Below are positions 27,620-36,330 of a stretch of DNA of 64,000 nt, piece by piece (within the stretch, counting starts at the first letter, position 1; each line of letters begins with the position of its first letter). The position numbers were made by a program, and so were the translations under genes. Location: the NCBI GenBank assembly GCA_016795365.1, contig JAEUHN010000017.1:310001-374000 (forward strand). Reading direction: 5' to 3'. Source of the DNA: Verrucomicrobiaceae bacterium (GTDB taxonomy: Bacteria > Verrucomicrobiota > Verrucomicrobiia > Verrucomicrobiales > Verrucomicrobiaceae). The notes beneath the pieces were generated by a model. That model was not told the origin of the DNA. It saw only the letters and a program-made list of their open reading frames with translations, and searched no databases.

Positions 27620-28894
27620 ATGGACCACATTCCCACGATCAAGATTGCACTCGCAGGCGCCGGCATGTTCGGCGGAGATGTTCATGCACGCGCTTACGCG
27701 GATCTGCAACGCTTTGGAATCGCGGGACAGCTCGCTCGTGTGGGTCTGGATAAACACTCGCGCGATCTCGCGCCGGTGAAGTTTGATCTCGTGGCTGTGG
27801 CCACCCGTTCGGAGAAGTCAGCGAAAAGTGCAGCTGCCAACTTCAAAGCCCTCACCGGTCACGAACCGAAGGCTTATCATGGTGAAGAGCCGTGGAATGA
27901 CATCCTGCGCGACTTCCCGGATTTGGATGTGCTGGCGGTCGCGACGCCGGATCATCTGCACACGCAGCCCATCCTTGCCGCGCTGGCGAAGGGCGTGCAT
28001 GTGCTCACGGAGAAGCCGATGTGTCTCACGATTCACGAGGCGGATGAGATCATCGCTGCCGCGCACGCACAGAATCGCGTGGTCGCGGTGGACATGCACA
28101 AGCGCTACGACCCGGATCATCTGCGCATCCGCGATGACATTCAGAACCGCATCGGCGCGCCGCTGTATGGCACGGCGTATCTTGAGGAGCCTCTGGAGGT
28201 TTCGACGAGCACTTTCAAGTGGGTGGAGTCGAGTGATCCCTTCAGCTACGTGGGTCCGCACTGGACCGATTTGATCTGGAGCTACTACCGCAGCAAGCCG
28301 GTGAGCCTCACCGCTGTCGGTCAGAAGAAGCGCCTCGTGCGCGATGGCATCAATGCCTTCGATGCCGTGCAGGTGCGCGTGGACTTCGACAACGGCATGT
28401 CGATCAACTTCCACAACAACTGGATCACGCCCGCTGACTTTGAGGGGCCGGTGAATCAAGGCCACGAGATCGTCGGAGCCGATGGCAAGGTGGAGAGCGA
28501 TCAGCAGTATCGCGGCTTCCGCTGGTGGAATGCCGGCGGCGGCTCGCGCACGAGCAACAACCACTTCACGCGTGAAGTCACACGCCCCGACGGCACGAAG
28601 GGCTACATCGGCTACGGTGTGGACAGCCTCACGGTGGGTCTCGTGGCGATCTGCCAGATCAAGTTCCAGAACGCGAAGCTGCCCGACGTGATGCACCTCT
28701 ATCCCACAGCGGAGGATGCGCGCATCACCTGCGCGATCGTGGACGCAGCGGCGCGTGTGCGGGATCTGAACTTCCAATACATGAGCGAAGGCAAGGGTGC
28801 GACCGTGACTGCGCGCTTCGGCAACGATGGCATCACAATCATTGACCCGAACTCGCCGGCCGTGTTCGACAGGATCTACGACAAGCCTCTTTGA
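27620..28894 (+). CDS. Gfo/Idh/MocA-family oxidoreductase
   Basis: The 424-residue NAD(P)-dependent sugar or inositol oxidoreductase has the N-terminal Rossmann motif KIALAGAGMFGGDVHARAY. DVLAVATPDHLHTQPI and the family hallmark GVHVLTEKPMCLTIHEAD (EKP lysine) follow, with AVDMHKRYDPDH in the catalytic half. There is no signal peptide, so it is cytoplasmic. The substrate is unknown. The start at 27620 (MDHIPTIKIALAG) is preferred over frames open from 27530. It is 6 nt upstream of the MoaD/ThiS-like gene and likely co-transcribed with it and the BNR protein gene. Confidence 0.9.
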   Translation: MDHIPTIKIALAGAGMFGGDVHARAYADLQRFGIAGQLARVGLDKHSRDLAPVKFDLVAVATRSEKSAKSAAANFKALTGHEPKAYHGEEPWNDILRDFPDLDVLAVATPDHLHTQPILAALAKGVHVLTEKPMCLTIHEADEIIAAAHAQNRVVAVDMHKRYDPDHLRIRDDIQNRIGAPLYGTAYLEEPLEVSTSTFKWVESSDPFSYVGPHWTDLIWSYYRSKPVSLTAVGQKKRLVRDGINAFDAVQVRVDFDNGMSINFHNNWITPADFEGPVNQGHEIVGADGKVESDQQYRGFRWWNAGGGSRTSNNHFTREVTRPDGTKGYIGYGVDSLTVGLVAICQIKFQNAKLPDVMHLYPTAEDARITCAIVDAAARVRDLNFQYMSEGKGATVTARFGNDGITIIDPNSPAVFDRIYDKPL

Positions 28895-28900
28895 TCCATC

Positions 28901-29170
28901 ATGCCTCGCGTCGAGTTCACGCCCAACCTTGCGAACCAAACGCACGCTCCGGCGTGTGAAGTGGCAGGCACGACCGTGGCGGAGGCTTTGAGTGCGGTGT
29001 TCGATCAGGCTCCGAAGCTTCGCAGCTATGTGCTCGATGATCAGGGCGCGGTGCGAACTCACGTGGTGATCTTTGTTGATGGCACGGCGATTCGAGATCG
29101 CGCTCGACTCTCAGATGCGCTTCGCCCAGACTCGGAAGTTTTTGTCATGCAAGCCCTGTCCGGAGGATGA
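28901..29170 (+). CDS. MoaD/ThiS-family small sulfur-carrier-like protein
   Basis: The 89-residue protein has a beta-grasp pattern and the diagnostic C-terminal Gly-Gly (EVFVMQALSGG). In MoaD/ThiS the terminal Gly is adenylated and thiocarboxylated to donate sulfur. The middle carries THVVIFVDGTAIRDRARLSD, typical of the family. No ThiF/MoeB-like activating enzyme or molybdopterin gene is in the window. It sits 4 nt before a BNR-repeat gene, an association I have seen in other phyla, which suggests a specialised rather than cofactor role. Confidence 0.8.
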   Translation: MPRVEFTPNLANQTHAPACEVAGTTVAEALSAVFDQAPKLRSYVLDDQGAVRTHVVIFVDGTAIRDRARLSDALRPDSEVFVMQALSGG

Positions 29171-29174
29171 ACTC

Positions 29175-30287
29175 ATGAGCACGAAACTGTATCTCGGAAC
29201 TCGCAAAGGATTGATCGAAGCCGAACGCTGTGATGGTCGCTGGCAGCTCACACGCAATTCGTTCCGTGGGGTGCAGGTGCCGATGCTTCTGCCAGATGTG
29301 CGCGATGGACGGCTTTATGCAGCAGTGAATCATGGCCACTTCGGCACGAAGGTGCATGTTTCGACCGATGCAGGTGCGACCTGGTCAGAAGTCGCGTGTC
29401 CGACATATCCACCGAAGCCTGACGATGTGCCCGACGTCATCAATCCGATGAGCCAGGAGCCAACACCCTGGACACTGAAGCTGATCTGGTCGCTGGAGGC
29501 CGGTGGGAAAGATGAGCCCGGCGTGCTTTGGTGCGGGACGATCCCTGGTGGTTTGTTCAAGTCGATGGACTCGGGCGCGTCGTGGTCACTGGTGACTTCG
29601 CTTTGGAATCATCCGGCGCGCGCGCATTGGTTCGGCGGCGGAGCCGATTGGCCGGGCATTCACTCCATCGTCGTTGATCCGCGCGACTCGCGGCATGTGC
29701 AGCTCGCGGTGTCCTGCGCTGGCGTGTGGGAGACCCGCGATGGCGGAGAGACTTGGGCGTGCATCGGCGAGGGCATGTTCGCGGACTTCATGCCGCCGGA
29801 TCAGCGCTTCAATCCGGGGATTCAGGACCCGCATCGGATGGTGGCCTGTCCTTCATCGCCTGATTATCAATGGGTGCAGCATCACAACGGCATCTTCCAC
29901 TCAACGGACGGTGGCCAGCACTGGCAGCATTGCGACAAGGTGAATCCTTCGGGCTTCGGCTTCGCTGTGGTGGTGCATCCGACCGATCCGCAGACGGCAT
30001 GGTTTGTGCCTGGTGTGAAGGATGAGATGCGGGTGCCGGTGGACGATGCGTTGTGCGTGATGCGCACGCGCGACGGTGGGGCCAGCTTTGAGCCGCTACG
30101 CAAAGGGCTGCCGCAGGAGCACTCTTATCATCTGATCTACCGCCACGCGCTGGACATCAGTGGCGATGGCCGAACGCTGGCATTTGGTTCCACTACAGGC
30201 TCGGTATGGATCAGTGAGGACGGTGGCGATTCTTGGGAACGCCTGAGCGCTGAGTTTCCGCCTGTCTATGTGGTGAGGTTTGGCTAG
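29175..30287 (+). CDS. BNR/sialidase-type beta-propeller protein
   Basis: The 370-residue protein has multiple Asp-box/BNR repeats (HVSTDAGATWSE, KSMDSGASWSLV, ETRDGGETWACI, HSTDGGQHWQHC, MRTRDGGASFEP, ISEDGGDSWERL), giving a six- or seven-bladed propeller. No signal peptide is seen, unlike secreted sialidases. It resembles glycosyl-hydrolase BNR proteins and PSII-assembly-factor-like proteins of unknown cellular role. The frame is open upstream to 29073, but that region is the 3' part of the MoaD-like gene; the ATG at 29175 follows a GGAGG ribosome-binding site. Confidence 0.85.
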   Translation: MSTKLYLGTRKGLIEAERCDGRWQLTRNSFRGVQVPMLLPDVRDGRLYAAVNHGHFGTKVHVSTDAGATWSEVACPTYPPKPDDVPDVINPMSQEPTPWTLKLIWSLEAGGKDEPGVLWCGTIPGGLFKSMDSGASWSLVTSLWNHPARAHWFGGGADWPGIHSIVVDPRDSRHVQLAVSCAGVWETRDGGETWACIGEGMFADFMPPDQRFNPGIQDPHRMVACPSSPDYQWVQHHNGIFHSTDGGQHWQHCDKVNPSGFGFAVVVHPTDPQTAWFVPGVKDEMRVPVDDALCVMRTRDGGASFEPLRKGLPQEHSYHLIYRHALDISGDGRTLAFGSTTGSVWISEDGGDSWERLSAEFPPVYVVRFG

Positions 30288-30967
30288 CGAGATCCGAAGA
30301 TTGCGCTGCCGACTCGCACAATGGTGGAACCTTCCTCAATCGCGACCTCGAAGTCGTGGCTCATGCCCATGCTCAGTTTCGGTAAAGGCGCGCCGCCTTG
30401 AATTTGAAGCTCATCACGCAACTCACGCAGCACAACGAAGTAGTGGCGAGTGTTTTCCGCGTTGGCATCGAACGGCGGGATGCACATCAGCCCCTGAATG
30501 AAGAGGCGGTCGAGGGAGTAGAGTTCATCCAGGCTTTGCTTGAGGTGCTCTGGCTTGAATCCGTATTTTGTGCTTTCCGCAGCCAGGTTGACCTCGAGAT
30601 ACACTTTCGGAAAAAGGCCGAGCTCGGACGCGATGCGATTGATGTCACGCGCCAGGTCGATCGAATCCACGCTGTGAATGGCATCCACAACGGACAAGCA
30701 TTTGCGCACCTTGTTCGATTGAAGGTGGCCGATGAGATGCCAGCGCAGTTTGGAGGAGAGAAGCGGCTGCTTGGCGAGGAGTTCCTGCACCTTGTTCTCA
30801 CCGAAAAGCAACTGACCTGCATCGGCGGCCTCCTGGATTTGCTCGACAGGAAACGTCTTCGAGACCGCCAGCAATTCCACATCGGATGGCGAACGACCTG
30901 CACGCTCGGCTGCTAGTGCGACTCGCTGTCGAATCGCGTCGATGTTGTCAGCGATAGAGGACATCAC
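30284..30967 (-). CDS. yggS: YggS-family pyridoxal-phosphate homeostasis protein
   Basis: The 227-residue PLP-binding protein is the bacterial PLPBP/YggS/YlmE type that buffers pyridoxal 5'-phosphate and affects amino-acid metabolism. The PLP lysine lies in VELLAVSKTFPVEQI. LLFGENKVQE, LRWHLIGHLQSNKVR and KLSMGMSHDFEVAIEEGST (phosphate-binding) are the conserved motifs. The length is normal. The start overlaps the DUF1080 gene's stop by 4 nt, and the 3' end overlaps the convergent BNR gene by 4 nt. Confidence 0.95.
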   Translation of the reverse strand: MMSSIADNIDAIRQRVALAAERAGRSPSDVELLAVSKTFPVEQIQEAADAGQLLFGENKVQELLAKQPLLSSKLRWHLIGHLQSNKVRKCLSVVDAIHSVDSIDLARDINRIASELGLFPKVYLEVNLAAESTKYGFKPEHLKQSLDELYSLDRLFIQGLMCIPPFDANAENTRHYFVVLRELRDELQIQGGAPLPKLSMGMSHDFEVAIEEGSTIVRVGSAIFGSR

Positions 30968-31626
30968 TTGGCGGAGCTGAGCTTCGTCACCTTGATGTTT
31001 TTGTAGGCTGCACGCGTTTGGTAGGTAGTCAGCGACAAGGGTAGATAGCTTTCGATGGGACCTGGGCGAACTCCGAGCTTCTTGCCCTCGATATCAACAT
31101 TCACCACCTCTTTGCCATCAATCCACACGTGCAATTCTTTGGGCGTCACCTGCAGACGGACTTTATACCAGGTATTGTCGGCGAAACGCTGGAAGCTGGA
31201 CGTGCTGTTCTCGCTGGCATCCATGCCATCAATGCTGCTGATCCCCGTGACAGCTCCACCCCAGCCGCCGAGCACCAGCGTGAGGCAGGTCTTGAGGTCT
31301 CCCACTGGAAAAGTCAGTCCACAGAAGAAGTCCGCTCCTTCCACACGCATGGTTTCAAGCGATATCTCATAGTTCTGAAGCGGCAGGTCCTTGGCCTTCT
31401 TGTAAACCGCACCGCTCACGCTTTCGCCTTGAGCGACGACCAGTTCGCCCTCTTCAACGCTGACTTCACCGCTGCCTCCGATATCGACCTTCTCCCAGTC
31501 ACCTAGCGACTTGCCGTCAAACAGGACAATGGTGTCTTTGTTGCCTTCTTTCGATGGAGTTGGGTCGGCAGCAAAGGTCCAGGCGGAGATGCAGGTGACA
31601 GCAAAAAGTGTGAGCGAGGATTTCAT
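30964..31626 (-). CDS. Secreted DUF1080 (3-keto-disaccharide hydrolase-like) protein
   Basis: The 220-residue protein has a signal peptide (MKSSLTLFAVTCISAWTFAA) and a concanavalin-like beta-sandwich. Typical DUF1080 motifs are TIVLFDGKSLGDWEKVD at the start and TWYKVRLQVTPKELHVWIDG in the second half. The family is greatly expanded in planctomycetes and verrucomicrobia and is linked to carbohydrate processing. The gene overlaps yggS by 4 nt, an odd pairing suggesting only shared transcription. Confidence 0.85.
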   Translation of the reverse strand: MKSSLTLFAVTCISAWTFAADPTPSKEGNKDTIVLFDGKSLGDWEKVDIGGSGEVSVEEGELVVAQGESVSGAVYKKAKDLPLQNYEISLETMRVEGADFFCGLTFPVGDLKTCLTLVLGGWGGAVTGISSIDGMDASENSTSSFQRFADNTWYKVRLQVTPKELHVWIDGKEVVNVDIEGKKLGVRPGPIESYLPLSLTTYQTRAAYKNIKVTKLSSAK

Positions 31627-31747
31627 GACAAGCGATGATGGCGAAGTGCTACGTGCAAGCCAACAGAAAAACCTCGACCATCGTTGACAAAGGAGAGTCG
31701 TCGTTTATTCTCATTGCCCTGTCCGCGATCAATCGCAGACAGATTTT

Positions 31748-31821
31748 GCACCCGTAGCTCAATGGATTAGAGCGTCTGACTACGGATCAGAAGGTTACAG
31801 GTTCGAGTCCTGTCGGGTGTA
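31748..31821 (+). tRNA. tRNA-Arg(ACG), canonical
   Basis: A full cloverleaf: acceptor 31748-31754 with 31814-31820 (first pair G-U), D-arm with the normal GG in the loop, anticodon ACG read from loop CTACGGA, T-loop TTCGAGT, discriminator A. CCA is not encoded. It serves as an internal reference for a normal tRNA of this genome, in contrast to the array at 42.6-44.8 kb. Confidence 0.95.
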
Positions 31822-31929
31822 TATGATCGACCACAAAGTGGTGATCAACAATCGGTGGACATGGTCCCGACGATCACACATAGATCGCGGTCCTGCATGT
31901 GCGGGACAAACCCCACCCTTTTTCCACCG

Positions 31930-32544
31930 ATGATTTCTCTGCGCCTTCTGCCTCTCATGCTGGCTGCCGGCTTGTTGATCCTTCTTCCTTCTTGCCGTTC
32001 GACCTCGTCCTCCATGGCTGGCCAGACTCAGTATCTGGATATGTTCGATCCCAACACGATTCCTCAGAGCAACAATGCCGAAGTGGACACCGTGTCCTAC
32101 TGGGACGGCGACAACTTTTCGGGTCCTGCGCGAGTGGTGCTCGATCTAAGCGATCAGAAAGCCTACTTCTACAAAGGTGAGCACTTGGCCGGCGTGTCGA
32201 TGATTTGTTCCGGTGACGAAAACCATCCGACGAAGACGGGCAGCTTCAAAGTGATCCAGAAGGATCGCTGGCACAAATCCAACCTCTATGGCGACTTCGT
32301 TGATGGCGCTGGAAACATCGTGAAGGCGAACATCGACATCACGAAAGACAAGGCCCCTCCTGGCACGCGATTCGATGGATCGAAGATGCACTGGTTCATG
32401 CGTTTCAATGGAGGCGCAGGCATGCACGAGGGCTTCATGGCTGGCTACCCGGCGTCTCATGGATGCGTTCGCATGCCCACACGCATGGCTGACATCTTCT
32501 TCCAGAACGTTCAGGTGGGAACACCGGTGCGCGTGCAGCCGTGA
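31930..32544 (+). CDS. L,D-transpeptidase lipoprotein (YkuD family)
   Basis: The 204-residue protein has a lipoprotein signal (LMLAAGLLILLPSC, lipobox LPSC). The YkuD domain shows ARVVLDLSDQKAYFYKGEHL at its start and the catalytic motif GYPASHGCVRMPTRMAD near residue 180 (His, then Cys as nucleophile). Such enzymes form 3-3 peptidoglycan cross-links or attach lipoproteins to the wall. The last codons overlap the rhodanese-like gene by 4 nt (GTGA). The tRNA-Arg lies about 110 nt upstream. Confidence 0.92.
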   Translation: MISLRLLPLMLAAGLLILLPSCRSTSSSMAGQTQYLDMFDPNTIPQSNNAEVDTVSYWDGDNFSGPARVVLDLSDQKAYFYKGEHLAGVSMICSGDENHPTKTGSFKVIQKDRWHKSNLYGDFVDGAGNIVKANIDITKDKAPPGTRFDGSKMHWFMRFNGGAGMHEGFMAGYPASHGCVRMPTRMADIFFQNVQVGTPVRVQP

Positions 32545-32876
32545 GTCCCTGGCCCACGGAGCTTGGGGTGGATGAAGTCGAGGAGCTGCGTCAGTCAGAC
32601 TGCCCGCCTCGGTTGATTGACTGTCGGGAGCTTGATGAGTGGCACATCTGCAAGATCGATGGTGCGCAGCTCATTCCGCTAAGCCAGTTTGCGGAGCTTG
32701 CCCCGATGAAGCTCGGCGACAAGTCGCAGCACCTGATTGTCTATTGCCATCACGGTGTGCGCTCGATGAGAGTCACCCTTTGGCTGCGCCAGCAGGGTTA
32801 CGAGAAGGCGCAGAGCATGAGAGGTGGTATCGACTTGTGGTCTGAGTTGATTGATCCCGAGGTGCCACGTTATTGA
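32541..32876 (+). CDS. Cytoplasmic single-domain rhodanese
   Basis: The 111-residue rhodanese has ELGVDEVEELRQ at the start, RLIDCRELDEWHICKIDGA, and the active-site loop LIVYCHHGVRSMRVTLWL, a canonical CxxGxR. There is no signal peptide. It starts with GTG overlapping the transpeptidase stop, so the two are translationally coupled although their products work in different compartments. Confidence 0.9.
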   Translation: MSPWPTELGVDEVEELRQSDCPPRLIDCRELDEWHICKIDGAQLIPLSQFAELAPMKLGDKSQHLIVYCHHGVRSMRVTLWLRQQGYEKAQSMRGGIDLWSELIDPEVPRY

Positions 32877-32910
32877 AGAACTGAGTGTTCCCCCACGTTT
32901 CTCACTCACC

Positions 32911-33960
32911 ATGAATCGTCGTCATTTCCTCCAGTCCGCCGCCGTTGCTGCCGCCAGTTCTGCTTTGCCTCAGGTTCACGCTGCGGCGAGCAGCAAGGTC
33001 ATGGTCGGCATGGATCACTTTGCCGTTCGTAGCGCAGGCATGAAAGCTCCCGCGCTCATCGATTACGCCGCTTCGATCAAGGTGGACATCTTGTTCATCA
33101 GCGAACTCGGGCCGCTCGAGTCGCAGGATGACGAGTATCTCAAGAAGCTCAAGACTCAGGCAGACGCTGCCGGCATCAAGCTCTACACGGGCGGCATGAG
33201 TATCTGCAAAACCTCAAACACCTGGAAGGCGGAGCAAGGTAATCCCGAGGAGTATCTCGCAGGGCTGATCCGAATCGCAAAGACCTGCGGTTCGCCCGTG
33301 GCCCGCTGTGTCTTGGGCAATGCCAAGGACCGAACCACCGACGGAGGAATCGAAAAGCATATCGAGGAGTGTGTGAAGGTGCTGAAAGCGGTGAAGACTC
33401 GCTGTGAAACCGAAGGCGTGAAGATTGCCATCGAGAACCATGCGGGCGATATGCAGAGCCAGGAATTGCGCGAGTTGATTGAGGCAGCAGGCAAAGGGCA
33501 TGTGGGAGCCAACATTGATCCAGGCAACGCCGTCTGGGCACTGGAAGACCCGATGCACAACCTCGAGGTGCTGGGACCCGTGACCATCTGCTCCAGCGTG
33601 CGTGACAGCATGATCTGGGAGACGGATGAAGGAGCCATGGTTCAATGGACAGCCGTGGGAGAGGGACTCGTGGACTTCAATGCCTATGCGAAGCGGTATG
33701 CTGAACTGGCTCCCGGTGCTCCGCTGAATATTGAGACGATCAGCGGCTTCGCCAAGCCCTTCCCTTTCCTCAAGGATGAGTTCTGGAAGCCCTACGCGAA
33801 AGCTCCGGCGGCTTCATTTGCTGGCTGGTTGGCGATGATGAAGCGAGGCAAGAAGATTGATCCCTTCAAGGCTCCGAACAAGGAAGCCGAAGCCGTTTAT
33901 CAGAAAGGTGAACTGGAGCGCAGTGTGAAAGTTCTGCGATCAGCGACGGCTGCCCTGTAA
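32911..33960 (+). CDS. Secreted sugar-phosphate isomerase/epimerase-like TIM barrel
   Basis: The 349-residue protein has a twin-arginine-type signal (MNRRHFLQSAAVAAASSALP). The TIM barrel is of the AP-endonuclease-2/xylose-isomerase-like superfamily, with VKIAIENHAGDMQSQEL (metal-binding Glu), HVGANIDPGNAVWALEDP and LNIETISGF carrying the expected metal ligands. Secreted members are common in this phylum and their substrates are mostly unknown. The start at 32911 is fixed by the Tat-type signal. Confidence 0.88.
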   Translation: MNRRHFLQSAAVAAASSALPQVHAAASSKVMVGMDHFAVRSAGMKAPALIDYAASIKVDILFISELGPLESQDDEYLKKLKTQADAAGIKLYTGGMSICKTSNTWKAEQGNPEEYLAGLIRIAKTCGSPVARCVLGNAKDRTTDGGIEKHIEECVKVLKAVKTRCETEGVKIAIENHAGDMQSQELRELIEAAGKGHVGANIDPGNAVWALEDPMHNLEVLGPVTICSSVRDSMIWETDEGAMVQWTAVGEGLVDFNAYAKRYAELAPGAPLNIETISGFAKPFPFLKDEFWKPYAKAPAASFAGWLAMMKRGKKIDPFKAPNKEAEAVYQKGELERSVKVLRSATAAL

Positions 33961-33982
33961 CGAGAGCAGGGCGAGCCAGCCT

Positions 33983-34501
33983 TCAGGGCTCCTTCTGCTT
34001 CTTGTGGGTGATGACACCCTCAAGGGTGACTTGACCTGCATCACCGGTGAAAGTGACGTGACTGGAGAGGGTTTCCCGTTTCTCGTCGGCGAACTCTTCT
34101 TTCACGGTGATGGAACTGTTGGTGCCCGTGATGGCTTTGAGTTCAATCGTGCAGTTTACGTCGCTGATGCTGGCTTCAAAGCGAAGTGGCTGGTCACCAT
34201 CCTGTCCTGTGAGCACTGCATCGAAGGTGTCGGTTGCCGGGTTGTGGGTGAATGTCCATTTGAAGGTCTTGGTCTCGCCATTGAGCGTTCGTGTGCCGTC
34301 AATCAAGAACGTGCCGTCACTTCCAGCGCTGCCTTTCCAGTCTTCCGCGATAGTCACGACCTTGTTGTCCTCACCCTTGAGTTCACCATCAGCTTTCCAT
34401 GTGCCAATGAGATGCTTGAACACCAAGTGCTTGCCAAGCTCGGCGGGTTGTTGAGCAAGGGCGATGGTGATCGATAGCGAAAAGGCGATGATGAATCTCA
34501 T
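33983..34501 (-). CDS. Small secreted protein, unknown
   Basis: The 172-residue protein has a signal peptide (MRFIIAFSLSITIALAQ) and a beta-rich mature part opening with KHLVFKHLIGTWKADGELKG. This resembles lipocalin-like domains that begin with an x-G-x-W motif, but I cannot name a family. It lies 10 nt downstream of the amidohydrolase-like gene on the same strand and is probably co-transcribed. Confidence 0.65.
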   Translation of the reverse strand: MRFIIAFSLSITIALAQQPAELGKHLVFKHLIGTWKADGELKGEDNKVVTIAEDWKGSAGSDGTFLIDGTRTLNGETKTFKWTFTHNPATDTFDAVLTGQDGDQPLRFEASISDVNCTIELKAITGTNSSITVKEEFADEKRETLSSHVTFTGDAGQVTLEGVITHKKQKEP

Positions 34502-34511
34502 GCGGCTGAAG

Positions 34512-35336
34512 CTATCGAGCCGAGTCGCAGATGGCGAGAGCATTTCCACTTCGGATGGCGGTGGCTTGATCCTCGCTTAGCTCGGATTCCAGGAGCTTGA
34601 GGCCATTCGCCTCCCAGTAGAACCAGGGTGAGTGTGAGCCGAAGACGAGTTGTTCCTGGGGCCATGATTTGAGCAGGTTCTCGAGTCCGCCCACGCCTTC
34701 GATGAAGGCTGTGTCGATCACTGCCTTCTTGCCACGCAGCCCTGTGAGGACGTGAGACGCATTGGCATTGAGAACCATGATCCAGGCATCCTTGGCTAGC
34801 GGTTTAAGATCCACATCGGGCACCTGGAGCAAGGGATGTTGCGTGCGCTGGTCTTCGAGCTGCACAGCTATTTGGACGAGAAGTCTGTGTTGGTGGGCTA
34901 GATTCAACAACTCCTGGAATCGTGGATCTTCCAGTGTGTATCCGTGGTAACCTGGCAGCAGCCGGATGGCGTGCATGTGGTGTGTCTCGGCGCAATGAAC
35001 GAGGTCCTGTTGCCAATCGGGAAGAGTGGGGTTGATCGCTCCCACAGGGCGCACGAGCCCGCTGGTGGCGGTGCACTGGCGCGCGAGTTCGTCGTTGGCT
35101 GAACGAAGGTCTCTGTGGAGGATGGCGTCGAAGGTGCTGGCCCACGCTTGCGTCACACCATGGCGTTGGAGTTGAACTGCAAGCCTAGCGGCATCGCGCC
35201 AGGGCAGGTGGCGATTGGGGTGCTCACCGATCCAGACGTTGCAGTCGATGAACGTCTGCTGACGTGCCGCCTGCGTTCCGGCAGCGACGACGGCGGGCAG
35301 TGCTAGGGCGGATCGGAGCAGAGTGCGGCGGTTCAT
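34512..35336 (-). CDS. Secreted amidohydrolase-family (TIM-barrel) protein
   Basis: The 274-residue protein has a twin-arginine-like signal (MNRRTLLRSALALPAVVAAG). The barrel resembles amidohydrolase_2 members: FIDCNVWIGEHPNRHLPW at the start, VRPVGAINPTLPDWQQ and MHAIRLLPGYHGYTLEDP in the middle, and FGSHSPWFYWEANGLKLLES near the end. The initial H-x-H metal motif is replaced by CNVWIGEH, so catalysis is uncertain. The start at 35336 is fixed by the signal. Confidence 0.75.
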   Translation of the reverse strand: MNRRTLLRSALALPAVVAAGTQAARQQTFIDCNVWIGEHPNRHLPWRDAARLAVQLQRHGVTQAWASTFDAILHRDLRSANDELARQCTATSGLVRPVGAINPTLPDWQQDLVHCAETHHMHAIRLLPGYHGYTLEDPRFQELLNLAHQHRLLVQIAVQLEDQRTQHPLLQVPDVDLKPLAKDAWIMVLNANASHVLTGLRGKKAVIDTAFIEGVGGLENLLKSWPQEQLVFGSHSPWFYWEANGLKLLESELSEDQATAIRSGNALAICDSAR

Positions 35337-35383
35337 GATTTGCGAAACGGCTGAAGCCATGCGGCTCTCACGAAAACGAGCAA

Positions 35384-35418
35384 TAAAAAAGCCGTCCGCA
35401 GGTCGTGCGGACGGCTTT
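35384..35418 (-). terminator. Rho-independent terminator of the FKBP gene
   Basis: A near-perfect 12-bp GC-rich hairpin (35389-35400 with 35406-35417) is followed, on the minus strand, by a T-run. It is placed 16 nt beyond the FKBP stop. Confidence 0.9.
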
Positions 35419-35433
35419 GAGGATTAGACGGCC

Positions 35434-36186
35434 CTATTTGCCTTTGATTTCGAGAAGCTCGACTTCAAAGACCAGCACTTCATTGGGGCCGATTTTGGGT
35501 GGGCTGCCTTGTTCGCCGTAAGCCAGCTTGCCTGGAATGACGAACTTGAACTTACTGCCCTTGTTCATGAGCTGAACGCCTTCGGTCCAGCCAGGAATCA
35601 CGCCGTTAAGCGGGAACTCGGCGGGCTCGTTGCGGGAGTAGCTGCTGTCGAACTCATCGCCATTGGTCAGCGTGCCCTTGTAGTGGACCTTGACCGTGTC
35701 TGTCGCTGCTGGCTTGGGGCCTTCGGCGGCCTTGAGCACTTCATACTGGAGGCCGCTGGCGGTGGTGGTCACGCCTTTCTTCTTCGCGTTCTCAGCGAGG
35801 AAAGCTTCGCCTGCCTTGGCTGATTCGGCGCGCTTGCGGGCATCGACTTCCTGCATGGCTGCTTGGAACTGTTCCATGGCGGCACGCATCTCAGCTTCGG
35901 GATACTTGGCGTCCTTGCCGTTGAAGGAATCCTGGAGGCCGTTTTTCAGGGCATCGAAGTCTGGCTTGAATCCCTGGCCGCTCATCTGCTTGCCGATGTT
36001 GCGTCCGATGAAGTAGCTCACCTTGTCCATGGGGACGCTTGCAAGCGGGTCTTCGCCAGGTGCGAACTTGGGCTTGGTCAATTCTGCGGCACCGGCAGGG
36101 GCGGCGGGGGCATTGTCTTGGGCGCTAGCCATAAATGGAACGGCCGTCGCTGCGGCCACGAGGGTGAGGATGCGTAGGTTCATCAA
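35434..36186 (-). CDS. Periplasmic FKBP-type peptidyl-prolyl isomerase (Mip/FkpA-like)
   Basis: The 250-residue protein has a signal peptide (ILTLVAAATAVPFMASA). A helical dimerisation domain spans about 45-140 (VSYFIGRNIGKQMSGQGF). The FKBP domain spans about 145-250 (TDTVKVHYKGTLTNGDEFDS, GVIPGWTEGVQLMNKGSKFK, AYGEQGSPPKIGPNEVLVFE). Catalytic-site aromatic and Asp residues are present. This layout is that of Mip/FkpA, periplasmic folding catalysts. It has its own terminator. Confidence 0.95.
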   Translation of the reverse strand: MMNLRILTLVAAATAVPFMASAQDNAPAAPAGAAELTKPKFAPGEDPLASVPMDKVSYFIGRNIGKQMSGQGFKPDFDALKNGLQDSFNGKDAKYPEAEMRAAMEQFQAAMQEVDARKRAESAKAGEAFLAENAKKKGVTTTASGLQYEVLKAAEGPKPAATDTVKVHYKGTLTNGDEFDSSYSRNEPAEFPLNGVIPGWTEGVQLMNKGSKFKFVIPGKLAYGEQGSPPKIGPNEVLVFEVELLEIKGK

Positions 36187-36330
36187 AGGAGCCTAAGCGC
36201 CGCAGGATGGCTGGTCAAAGTGAAAGGCATTTTTCCTGGCCTGCGTCTGAGGTGGTTTGGCCGCAGTCTCGCAGTGTCGGTTCAGTTTGAGCTGAAACAT
36301 TCGCCGTCTCGCGGTCGTCTGCACGGCTGC

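Noticed and set aside
27818-29062. 414-codon minus-strand frame opposite the oxidoreductase gene
   Set aside because: His/Arg-rich antisense shadow; the plus strand encodes clear Gfo/Idh/MocA and MoaD-like proteins.
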